A program made the translations under genes and the position numbers. A DNA stretch of 17,985 nt, taken from DATIVK01 sp035465955 (lineage in GTDB: Bacteria; Myxococcota; Myxococcia; Myxococcales; Anaeromyxobacteraceae). Positions 6,623-12,723 of the stretch are shown here, one piece after another; the stretch's first letter is position 1; every line of letters starts with the position of its first letter. The notes under the pieces are model-generated. The model was not told the origin of the DNA, ran no database searches, and was given only the letters and a program-made list of their open reading frames with translations. The stretch covers positions 1-17,985 of the forward strand of contig DATIVK010000117.1 of NCBI GenBank assembly GCA_035465955.1. The letters are read 5' to 3'.

Positions 6623-7915
6623 CTACAGGGTCAAGCGAAGGCTGAAGCCCGCCAGGGCTCCGAGGGTCCGACCGTCCCAGACGACGGCGGCATCGAGCCC
6701 CAGGTCGATGGGCGCGATGTGGAGCGTGACCAGCGGACGGGTCTGGCCGCCCACCCATGCGATCCCGTCGCCGTCCCCGAAGAACGGCTGCGTCCGATAG
6801 CCGGCCTCGAGCCCGAGCGAGAGGAAGGTGAGGGGATCCCAGAGGATCCCCGCCGAGGCCTGCCCCTCGCCCCGGTCTCGCCCCGTCCGCGACTCGTGCA
6901 GCCACTCGAGGATCAGATCGGCGTTCGCGGACACGTCGGCGGCGAGCCGCTTGCGGGACTGCGCCGTCACGCCGAAGCCCCAGGTGCTTCCGGTGACGAC
7001 GTCGTGGGCGAAGTGAGTCCACCCGATGCCGATCGCGTGCTCGGGTCTCGTCAGCGCCTCCGCCTCGCCGAACGAGTAGTTGAGGAATCCGGGCGCCGCG
7101 AGCAGCAGCCGATCACTGATGCCGACCGACAGGCCCCAGGCCCCGTCGAAGCCCCCGTGATCCAGCCAGCGCTCCCGCTCGAGGCTCCATCGAAATGCTC
7201 CGCGAGGCAGCGTGAGGGAGCGCCGCGCGAGGCCCCCTTGGAAGTCCTTCGGGAAGTCGTCTGCCCGGGCCGCCTCCCTGGCGCGGGACGGGCCGGGGCT
7301 CTGGAGCTCGATCGCGGCGATCAGGTCGCGCCAGCGATCATCCGGAGGGACCGACTCTTCGGTGCGGTCGCGCCGCGCGAAGTAGGTCAAGCGACAGGTT
7401 CGGGCGGGAGTCGTCGAGCCTACGAAGGCGAGCGAGAACTCCCAGCTCTCGCGCTTTACCCGGGCGCCCGCTCGCGCGTCGCTCTCCGTCGCGCGCAGCC
7501 CGACCTCGACGGCGCCCGGCCCGAACCGCGGGTCGGCGAGGGGGGGCAGGTCCACCACCGTGGCCGAGGGATCGCCGATGAGCGCGCCCGCGTGAGCGGC
7601 CAGGGCGGCGCGCAGATCGCTCCGCGCCGTCAGCGGCGGTGCGCCGTCCACCTCGATCAGCTCGATCCGCGCGTCCTCCAGGCCGTCCGCGGCGGTGTGC
7701 TTCAGCGTGAACAGACGGACCCCTGCATCGAACCGCCTCGACACGCGCCAGCCGGCCGACGAAGGGACGCGCAGCACCATCGACTCCAGCACCAGCCGAT
7801 CCTCGTCGCGCAGCGGACGCGCGTGTTGCTCCCACGCGCAGCCGGAGCCGACCGCGATCGCCGCAAGGACGATCGTCGCAAGCCTTGGCCCGGTCTGGAC
7901 TGCCCCGCCCTTCAT
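6623..7915 (-). CDS. Lipoprotein with barrel-like C-terminal half, function unknown
   Basis: 430 residues from ATG 7915; an AGGA lies about nine bases upstream, and the frame further upstream lacks protein-like character. The N-terminus is a signal peptide (hydrophobic TIVLAAIAV) ending in GSGC, so C26 is a plausible lipidation site, though the -3 residue is not the usual Leu. Residues about 35-220 form a mixed globular region. From about 240 on, alternating polar/apolar strands rich in Gly and aromatics (GLSVGISDRLLLAAPGFLNY, WGFGVTAQ, FLSLGLEAGYR, GALAGFSLRLTL) look like transmembrane beta-strands. The chain ends on such a strand, as outer-membrane proteins often do. Inference: an outer-membrane or surface protein. 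I do not recognise a named family. The small lipoprotein gene follows downstream. Confidence 0.86.
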   Translation of the reverse strand: MKGGAVQTGPRLATIVLAAIAVGSGCAWEQHARPLRDEDRLVLESMVLRVPSSAGWRVSRRFDAGVRLFTLKHTAADGLEDARIELIEVDGAPPLTARSDLRAALAAHAGALIGDPSATVVDLPPLADPRFGPGAVEVGLRATESDARAGARVKRESWEFSLAFVGSTTPARTCRLTYFARRDRTEESVPPDDRWRDLIAAIELQSPGPSRAREAARADDFPKDFQGGLARRSLTLPRGAFRWSLERERWLDHGGFDGAWGLSVGISDRLLLAAPGFLNYSFGEAEALTRPEHAIGIGWTHFAHDVVTGSTWGFGVTAQSRKRLAADVSANADLILEWLHESRTGRDRGEGQASAGILWDPLTFLSLGLEAGYRTQPFFGDGDGIAWVGGQTRPLVTLHIAPIDLGLDAAVVWDGRTLGALAGFSLRLTL

Positions 7916-8280
7916 CGCGATGGTCCTTTTGAGGGTGGGTCGGGTGGCGCTGCAAGAAGGCGGCCAGACACGGTCATCTTCGAATACGGCGATGTCACTC
8001 GAAGTATCATGGGCGCCGTCGCCAGTGCGCCCCGCCGGACAGCGGCGGGCGCGACACACTGTGGCTTGCCACCACGCGCCAGGTCCGAGGAGGCTTCAGC
8101 AGAGGCATCGTCGAACGCGAACCTGAAGGAGGGAATTCGAGCCGGCGCGCCGCGCAGCGGCGGCCGCCGCCTGGGCGAGCGCGTGGTTGAGGCTCCCGGG
8201 GTCCGCGTGGGCGATGGGCGACGACGAGGAGGAGAGCCCTTCCTGGGCGGTCCTGCGGTGACCAGCCCGTGGGCCAACGT
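7916..8280. other. 365-base gap without a convincing gene
   Basis: A minus-strand open frame spans most of this gap, but its product is an Arg/Pro/Ser-rich low-complexity string and it overlaps the start of the next gene, so I do not call it. The gap holds an inverted repeat CTTCGA-N15-TCGAAG (7978-8004; half-sites 21 bases apart) about 65 bases upstream of the lipoprotein ATG, a possible operator that could also be chance. It also holds a perfect 14-base palindrome GCGGCGGCCGCCGC (8157-8170) downstream of the hydrolase stop that could act as a 3'-end hairpin. Confidence 0.4.
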
Positions 8281-9075
8281 CTATGCAGCGCTAAGGCTCG
8301 TGCCCAGGAACCTCAAGACCGAGCGGATGACCTCGCGCGTCCTCTCGTGGTCGTCGATGAGGTCGAACGCGTGCGGCGCACCTGCGTGGTTGATGAGCGT
8401 GACAGGGCGGTCGTGCGAAAGGGATTCCGCGACGAAGCTGTCGACGGTCGCGTTCAGGCCCGGCGTCTGATCCCCGCCGGCGCGCACCACGAGGAGCGGC
8501 ACACCTGGCCTGAGGTCACGGACCCCCCGCCCGGCGCACGGATCGGCGAAGCCGATCCGTGTGGCTGCGGCCCCCGCGCCGAACATGTAGCCGTAGCAGA
8601 GCGCCGCGCACGCGACGGGCACCTCGGCACCGTTCAGCAGGGCACCCAGGCCCGTCGGCACGTTTCCGGAGCAGGCCCAGATCCCGATCCGGTCGCGATC
8701 GACGCCGAGCGCTGCGGCGTGCTGGTGGACGTGATGGAGAACGGCCGCCAGGTCGGCGGCCGGCTCGCGGTTCGTGTAGGTGATCGCGACGAGCCCGGAG
8801 CACGCGACGAGCCGAGCCCAGGAGAGGTAGGCGGCCATCTCCAGGACCTTGCAGCCGACCCGGGCCTCGAACGCGGGATCAGGGAAACCGGAGACGAAGA
8901 CGACCGCGCCGCGTGGCCCGTCCGACGGAGATGCGGGCGCCCAGACGTCGAGGGTCAGGGGTCCCGCGGCCGAGTCGCGGTAGACGACGGTACGGGGGTT
9001 GACGTCGCTCATGCCGGGCAGCTCGAACAACACCGGCTGAAGGGTCATGGGGTGACGGGGACGTCGTTCGGTCAT
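8281..9075 (-). CDS. Alpha/beta-hydrolase (dienelactone-hydrolase/esterase-like)
   Basis: 264 residues from ATG 9075, which has GGAG eight bases upstream; an in-frame ATG at 9120 lacks a ribosome-binding site. The fold is readable: an early strand plus oxyanion segment (GAVVFVSGFPDP, about 56-67), a nucleophile elbow WACSGN with Ser136, an acidic residue D202 in RAGGDQTP, and H235 in GAPHAFD, giving a Ser-Asp-His triad in the expected order. There is no signal peptide, so it is cytosolic. The elbow departs from G-x-S-x-G (Ala and Asn at the two Gly positions), which is unusual but seen in some esterase-like proteins. The ester or lactone substrate cannot be named. It is flanked by gaps of about 300-365 bases and appears to be transcribed alone. 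Confidence 0.9.
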   Translation of the reverse strand: MTERRPRHPMTLQPVLFELPGMSDVNPRTVVYRDSAAGPLTLDVWAPASPSDGPRGAVVFVSGFPDPAFEARVGCKVLEMAAYLSWARLVACSGLVAITYTNREPAADLAAVLHHVHQHAAALGVDRDRIGIWACSGNVPTGLGALLNGAEVPVACAALCYGYMFGAGAAATRIGFADPCAGRGVRDLRPGVPLLVVRAGGDQTPGLNATVDSFVAESLSHDRPVTLINHAGAPHAFDLIDDHERTREVIRSVLRFLGTSLSAA

Positions 9076-9372
9076 CGATGTCGCTCCGGATGCGGGGACG
9101 ACCAGAGTTGGCTGGGACATGATGCCGGATTCACCGTGGGTCGCAAGTGAGGCCGGGAGGCCCGCGAATTCGGGGCGGGGCGGGGTTCTGGAGGCGCGGA
9201 TGGAGATCCTGGGCGGGATGCTCCCCGGAGACGCCTCCTGTGCGCGGGCGAACCTGGAGCGGGCGCACGATCTGGGGCGAGATTGCCAGGGCGGGCGCGG
9301 GCTTCAGCCGGCTCGGCGGAGCGCGGCCTCGATCATCGTTCGCGGGGGCACGCCCGCGAGGCCGTACAGCCG
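9076..9372. other. 297-base gap, no gene seen
   Basis: The only open frame of note (minus strand, TTG start overlapping the stop of the thioredoxin-like gene) codes for an Arg/Pro-rich string without domain or ribosome-binding site. The gap should hold the hydrolase promoter, but I find no convincing -35/-10 pair. Confidence 0.4.
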
Positions 9373-9597
9373 TCAACCCAGACCGGTGCCGGCCGGAGGC
9401 GATGGATCGATGTCGATGCCATCCACGCGGAGCGTCGGAGAACCGGGGAACGCGAGCCGCGCCGCGTCCACCTCGGTCGCAACGACCGTCGCCTCCACGA
9501 CGGCAGCGAGGCCGGTCTCTCGAAGGATCTCCCCGACCAACTGCATCGTCCTCTGGCCGTGCCGGCAGCCCGGGCTCATCAGGATCTCGACCTTCAT
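9373..9597 (-). CDS. Small thioredoxin-fold protein with a single active-site Cys
   Basis: 74 residues from ATG 9597. It begins with a beta-strand (MKVEILMSPGC), a helix (TMQLVGEILRET), a second strand (AAVVEATVVAT) and the FPGSPTLRVDGIDI segment. The last supplies the cis-Pro turn and third strand typical of the glutaredoxin-like proteins found beside mercury and other detoxification genes. In those proteins the first loop usually reads C-P-x-C; here it is C-R-H-G, so only C11 remains and a disulfide between two active-site cysteines is impossible. It may work by a monothiol mechanism or bind a ligand. It is the last gene of a likely three-gene minus-strand run, 60 bases after the small membrane protein. 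There is no strong Shine-Dalgarno. Confidence 0.75.
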   Translation of the reverse strand: MKVEILMSPGCRHGQRTMQLVGEILRETGLAAVVEATVVATEVDAARLAFPGSPTLRVDGIDIDPSPPAGTGLG

Positions 9598-9657
9598 GCC
9601 GGCGACGAGCCTATCACCCGTCGCATCCCGTCAGGTTGACGCCTCTTGGGGAAACGC

Positions 9658-9864
9658 TCAGCGCCGCTTCTCGATCTCGGTGGGCTCGTTCTGGCGCCCC
9701 GCGTGTTCGTAGCGGAGCGGACGCCCGAGGATCGGCACGGGCAGCACGAGCGCGACGACGAAGAAGAGCAGGAGGGCGGCGACGCGCAGCAGGCGTCGGG
9801 CGAGGCGCGAAAGCAGCTTGGCGGAACGCGCGGCGACACGGCCAGCGCGCTGGGCGACGGACAT
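9658..9864 (-). CDS. Small single-span membrane protein, function unknown
   Basis: 68 residues from ATG 9864. A strong AGGAGG lies four bases upstream, which is the best reason to accept it as real. The N-terminal 28 residues are basic and amphipathic (VAQRAGRVAARSAKLLSRLARRLL), followed by one hydrophobic helix (VAALLLFFVVALVLPVPIL, about 28-46) and a charged C-terminal tail (EHAGRQNEPTEIEKRR). By the positive-inside rule the N-terminus is cytosolic and the tail faces the periplasm. I do not recognise a family. It sits between the 99-residue exported protein (54 bases upstream) and the thioredoxin-like protein (60 bases downstream), consistent with a small operon. Confidence 0.8.
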   Translation of the reverse strand: MSVAQRAGRVAARSAKLLSRLARRLLRVAALLLFFVVALVLPVPILGRPLRYEHAGRQNEPTEIEKRR

Positions 9865-9889
9865 GGGACCTCCTCAGGGTGAGCTCGTT

Positions 9890-9917
9890 CGGAACGCGGG
9901 GCGGCGACCGGAACGCG
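9890..9917. repeat. Direct repeat CGGAACGCG, two copies 19 bases apart
   Basis: CGGAACGCG occurs at 9890-9898 and 9909-9917, in the gap between the 99-residue and 68-residue genes. It could be a tandem protein-binding site, but nine-base repeats also arise by chance in such GC-rich DNA. Confidence 0.3.
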
Positions 9918-9918
9918 C

Positions 9919-10218
9919 TCAGCGGAGGAGGGCTCGGTTGAGTAGGAAGGGTGCGCCTCGGGACGCGCGAGGGACGGGGGGCGGGTCGGTGCGTGCGCGC
10001 CTGGGGCGCGCGAAGCGACCCGGCGCCGACCGCGGCGCTGGCGAAGCAGACGGGATCTCGCGCGGCTGGAGGAGTCGACCCGTCGTCAGGTGGGCGACCT
10101 CCGCGACCTCGGGGCTGACGACGCCGGCGGAGGACGGCAACCCCGCGGACGCCATCGCGAGCGCCGCCACCAGGAGGGCGAGCCGGAGTCGCGTGACGAT
10201 GAGCCGCAGGGCTCTCAC
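9919..10218 (-). CDS. Small exported protein, function unknown
   Basis: 99 residues from GTG 10218. The N-terminus is a clean signal peptide: RALRLIVTRLR, hydrophobic LALLVAALAMASA, then likely cleavage after an A-x-A motif. The mature chain is about 75 residues, Pro/Arg/Ala-rich, with a VSPEVAEVAHLTTGRLL segment and no known domain. A TTG 36 bases upstream is in frame, but those bases form the -35 box of the promoter, so the GTG is preferred. There is no Shine-Dalgarno; the -10 box ends eight bases before the GTG, as expected for a leaderless message. It is the first gene of the probable three-gene run with the 68- and 74-residue proteins. The low-complexity mature part leaves some doubt that it is coding. 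Confidence 0.55.
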   Translation of the reverse strand: MRALRLIVTRLRLALLVAALAMASAGLPSSAGVVSPEVAEVAHLTTGRLLQPREIPSASPAPRSAPGRFARPRRARTDPPPVPRASRGAPFLLNRALLR

Positions 10219-10226
10219 CGAGCGCG

Positions 10227-10254
10227 AAGGTAACCAGCGGTTGGACCCCGTCAA
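10227..10254 (-). promoter_or_regulatory. Putative leaderless promoter of the 99-residue exported protein
   Basis: TTGACG (10254-10249) and TACCTT (10232-10227) are 16 bases apart on the minus strand. Eight bases follow before the GTG at 10218, placing the likely transcription start at or next to the start codon. Confidence 0.45.
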
Positions 10255-10531
10255 GGGTTGCCGTGGCGCCCCGCTTCAGGGGACGGGTACTTCACCGCAT
10301 CACCAGAGCAGCGGAATGACTGCCCCGGTTGCGTCGGCGTGCTTTTGCCACGCGTCGCCGAAGTGACCGCCGTCGACGAGATCGGGCGCCAGGTCACCGA
10401 GGGCACGCAGCGCAGCGCCCTGGGGAGTCACCATGGGTGTCCTCATGCGTGCGTGACGTGGGCTCCCGCAGAGCACCGCTTCGTGGCACAGGCCTTGCGC
10501 TATCGTATCGAACTTGGGAGGGCTGCTCTCC
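10255..10531. other. Divergent control region between two exported-protein genes
   Basis: This gap separates the minus-strand three-gene run from the plus-strand 342-residue gene. It holds at most the small open frame at 10300-10446. A TATCGT at 10501-10506 could be a -10 box for the plus-strand gene, but no good -35 is found at the right distance. Confidence 0.3.
10300..10446 (-). CDS. Possible 48-residue ORF or gene remnant
   Basis: A short frame from ATG 10446 whose translation (ending HFGDAWQKHADATGAVIPLLW, about residues 28-48) has a balanced, protein-like composition with GC-rich third positions, unlike the Arg/Pro strings of non-coding frames here. It has no ribosome-binding site at useful distance and no recognised domain. 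It could be a small gene, a decayed fragment of a larger one, or chance. Confidence 0.27.
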   Translation of the reverse strand: MRTPMVTPQGAALRALGDLAPDLVDGGHFGDAWQKHADATGAVIPLLW

Positions 10532-11560
10532 ATGGCCATCGCGTCGCTGGTTCTCGTCGCCGTGCTCGGACAAGCGAAGGTCGCAACCGGGTCGCTTGCG
10601 CCATGGAAGCTGAATGGCCTGTTCGTGATGGAGCAGGCCGTCTTCGACGCCCGGTGCGCGGCGACGCTGGACGAACTCTGTATCGCGCTCGGCTTCGAGC
10701 AGAGGGGGTATCTGGAGGTCCGCTCCGGCGAGCTTCGATACGGCCTCGACGCCGAGTGCGCGCCGCTGCCTTTTCGCGCCGAGCTCGTCGCGGATGATCA
10801 TGCCGAGGGATCGTTCGAGCGCCGCGACTTCGACGGGGAGCAGAAGACGCCCTGCGCCGGGGACAGCTGCGACGGGCGTCGCGTGCAGGTCTGGAGGGAA
10901 GGGGGCGCGCTCGTCGTCCGGGGCGCCATGGACCGCGTCGGCTCCTGCGACATGCCCGACCTGAAGGATCTGGAGACCACCGTTCTCCGCTTCGTCCCGC
11001 TCGAACGCCTGACGGCCGCCGCCGACGAGCAGGCCAGGCGCCTTGGGGTGGACCGGCGCCGCTGCAACTACAAGACGGACTACCGAACGGGTCCGCCGCG
11101 CCGGTGCTGGGGAGGCACGGGGGCCCAGGCCACGAATGGCGCGGCCGCCGTTGACGCAGCGGTCCACCTGGTGCAGTCGGTACGCGAGTTCGGCAAGGAG
11201 GTTGCGCGCGCCGAGACGTCCGGCAAGGGGGCGTCCCTGGAAGCTCTGCTGCGACGCGGGAACGATCTCGCCGCCGAGCTGAGACCGATCATCGAGCGGC
11301 TATCGGACGAGAACTACCGATCCGTCGAACGAGGCATGAAGGGCTACGTCGTGACCCGCGAGGAAGTGATCATCGTCGAGCCGGACACCCGGTTCTTCTC
11401 GAACCTCGCTGAAGAGATCGGAACGACGCGGGACCGGCAGTTCTTCGGCTACATGCTCAAGGTCAGGCCCATCGGGGCTGGGGCAGTCGCAGCGCTCATC
11501 ACCGCCGCCACCCCCGCGGCGGGTGAAGCTCGCGCCGGCGCGGCGATGAGACCCGCGTGA
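10532..11560 (+). CDS. Exported protein of unknown function
   Basis: 342 residues from ATG 10532, with GGGAGGG about ten bases upstream; an earlier in-frame TTG overlaps that site. The N-terminus (MAIASLVLVAVLGQA) is hydrophobic and probably a signal peptide or anchor, although it lacks a basic residue. Eleven cysteines (for example CAATLDELC, CAGDSC, RRCNYK, RCW) fall in the N-terminal two thirds, suggesting disulfides in an extracytoplasmic domain. The C-terminal part is Cys-free with helical stretches (SLEALLRRGNDLAAELRPIIERL) and ends in an Ala-rich tail. I do not recognise the family. Codons such as TTT, TAT and CTA-like usage appear slightly more often than in the neighbouring housekeeping genes, hinting at a different history. 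No operon partner is visible. Confidence 0.83.
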   Translation: MAIASLVLVAVLGQAKVATGSLAPWKLNGLFVMEQAVFDARCAATLDELCIALGFEQRGYLEVRSGELRYGLDAECAPLPFRAELVADDHAEGSFERRDFDGEQKTPCAGDSCDGRRVQVWREGGALVVRGAMDRVGSCDMPDLKDLETTVLRFVPLERLTAAADEQARRLGVDRRRCNYKTDYRTGPPRRCWGGTGAQATNGAAAVDAAVHLVQSVREFGKEVARAETSGKGASLEALLRRGNDLAAELRPIIERLSDENYRSVERGMKGYVVTREEVIIVEPDTRFFSNLAEEIGTTRDRQFFGYMLKVRPIGAGAVAALITAATPAAGEARAGAAMRPA

Positions 11561-11853
11561 CCACATCCGCCGATTCAAGTCGTAGGCAACAGAGCCGCGC
11601 TACTCGTCGCGTCGAGCAGGGCAGATCGCAACGCGCGCGGACTGGTCCGATATCTGCGCGACCGCGTTCGCAGGCGTCGCGAAACTGCTGCAGCCCAACG
11701 AATTCCGCTGGTCCCGGGGCCCCATGGAACGTCCGATAATATGGATTATGGTAACTACGCGCCCAGGGGGATCTGGGGCATGACCGCGAACGCGGGCTCC
11801 CGCGATCGGCGGTCACCGGCAACCGTCGGGACGACTCGCGCCATCGATGTCTG
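11561..11853. other. Gap without a gene; contains an AT-rich palindromic patch
   Basis: Together with the terminator region this forms a 330-base stretch without a supported gene. Its most distinctive content is an AT-rich patch around ATAAT-ATGG-ATTAT (11736-11749), a perfect five-base-arm inverted repeat in otherwise GC-rich DNA. A minus-strand open frame crosses the stretch but runs on through the regulator gene in the wrong frame and shows no domain. Confidence 0.4.
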
Positions 11854-11879
11854 GGGCGCGCCGGGAAACGCCGGCGCCC
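11854..11879 (-). terminator. Likely terminator downstream of the MerR gene
   Basis: GGGC-GC-GCCGG (11854-11864) pairs with CCGGC-GCCC (11871-11879) around a six-base loop, leaving a two-base bulge. It lies 11 bases after the MerR stop. A second small hairpin, CCGCT/AGCGG (11884-11900), spans the stop codon itself. Confidence 0.45.
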
Positions 11880-11890
11880 TCGCCCGCTGA

Positions 11891-12496
11891 CTACGAGCGG
11901 TGATCCTTCGCCTCCGCGCCGAGCACCCAGCCGCTGGGCTCGGCCTCGACCACCTGCGCCGGCCTGGGGGTGGCGGCCTTCCGCTGCTCGGCGACGCGCT
12001 GACGATCCTCCTCGGACTCGTGCAGCACGCAGAGCGTGTCGCGCGGCGCGAGCACGCGGAGCATCTTCGGCGCGTCGGGCGAGCAAGACAGGTCGCACGG
12101 CCGGACGTCCTTCCCGTCCCCGGCGACCAGGTGGTGGTGGATCAGGTCGATGGTCCGCTGGATCTCGTGCCGTACGCGCTCGAGCCGCTCCATCCTTCGT
12201 TGCGCCTCGGCGACGTGGCCCGCGAGCGACGCCTCCAGCCGCTCGGCAAACTCGGCCACGCACGAGCAGCCCTTGCGAAGCGTCAGGATGTCCTTGATCT
12301 CGCAGAGCGACAGCCCGAGCTCCCGGAGGTCGCCGATGAGCTTGAGCCGCTCGAGGTCGTCGTCGGTGTAGCGCCGATGCCCGCCGTCGCTGACCTCCGC
12401 CGGCTCGAGGATCCCTTCCTCCTCGTAGAACCGGATCGTGCGGACGGTGTTTCCGGTCGCGCGCGCGAGGTCTCCCGACGTGTAATCCGCACCCAT
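11891..12496 (-). CDS. MerR-family regulator with metal-type cysteines
   Basis: 201 residues from ATG 12496; the longer in-frame ORF is rejected because the MerR domain begins right here (YTSGDLARATGNTVRTIRFYEEEG, about 5-28). The domain order is an N-terminal winged helix with the RFYEEEGIL and GHRRY motifs (22-43), a linker with LGLSLCEIKDIL (60-71), and a long coiled-coil dimerisation helix (about 82-120). C77 and C79 (GCSC) sit at the start of that helix, where ZntR/CueR-type sensors place a metal-binding Cys, and C134 and C138 (CDLSC) follow it, as in their metal loop. This suggests a metal or redox ligand, unproven. The C-terminal 60 residues are an extra tail. It is divergent from the histidine kinase; no metal efflux gene is adjacent. 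Confidence 0.94.
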   Translation of the reverse strand: MGADYTSGDLARATGNTVRTIRFYEEEGILEPAEVSDGGHRRYTDDDLERLKLIGDLRELGLSLCEIKDILTLRKGCSCVAEFAERLEASLAGHVAEAQRRMERLERVRHEIQRTIDLIHHHLVAGDGKDVRPCDLSCSPDAPKMLRVLAPRDTLCVLHESEEDRQRVAEQRKAATPRPAQVVEAEPSGWVLGAEAKDHRS

Positions 12497-12503
12497 GTCG
12501 CTT

Positions 12504-12532
12504 TGCCTAACGGCCGGCTCCGAGCATGTCAA
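12504..12532 (-). promoter_or_regulatory. Promoter of the MerR gene, probably leaderless
   Basis: A perfect TTGACA (12532-12527) is followed after 17 bases by TAGGCA (12509-12504). Seven bases then lead to the ATG, so transcription should start at or beside the start codon; no ribosome-binding site is present. The spacer contains the short dyad GCTC-C-GAGC (12517-12525), a position typical of MerR operators, although the spacer is not stretched to 19-20 bases. Confidence 0.58.
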
Positions 12533-12645
12533 TCGCACTTCGTCGCTGATCCATCCAGATTCACTAGGGAAATCCGACCCGGCGGCTCCGGATAATGGAC
12601 GCGAGGACTCCATGAGCTGAAGCGCCTGCATCTACGGGACCTTAC

Positions 12646-12659
12646 GCCCTTGTCAGGGC
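12646..12659. repeat. Inverted repeat GCCCT-TGTC-AGGGC
   Basis: Perfect five-base arms with a four-base centre, 64 bases upstream of the histidine kinase start, in the MerR/kinase divergent region. It could be an operator or leader hairpin. No clear kinase promoter is seen in this region. Confidence 0.3.
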
Positions 12660-12723
12660 AACCGAATGCGGGGATGCTGGCGCGGTTCCGCTCGCCGGAG
12701 GGACTCAGACGGCCCAGACAGGG

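Noticed and set aside
8157..8170. 14-base perfect palindrome as a special regulatory site
   Set aside because: It is composed only of G and C in GC-rich DNA, so it may easily be chance; recorded only as a possible 3'-end hairpin.
7912..8277. Minus-strand 121-codon frame between the hydrolase and the lipoprotein gene
   Set aside because: It has Arg/Pro/Ser low-complexity composition, overlaps the next gene's start, and shows no domain or signal.
9131..9376. Minus-strand 81-codon frame after the thioredoxin-like gene
   Set aside because: It has a TTG start overlapping the previous stop, no ribosome-binding site and Pro/Arg-rich composition.
11499..12263. Minus-strand 254-codon frame across the gap and the MerR gene
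   Set aside because: It overlaps the MerR gene in another frame; only the short part in the gap looked protein-like and no family was recognised.
12676..12692. Sigma-54-like promoter upstream of the histidine kinase (TGGCGCGGTTCCGC)
   Set aside because: The GG and GC elements are nine bases apart rather than the required ten, and the rest of the consensus is poor.
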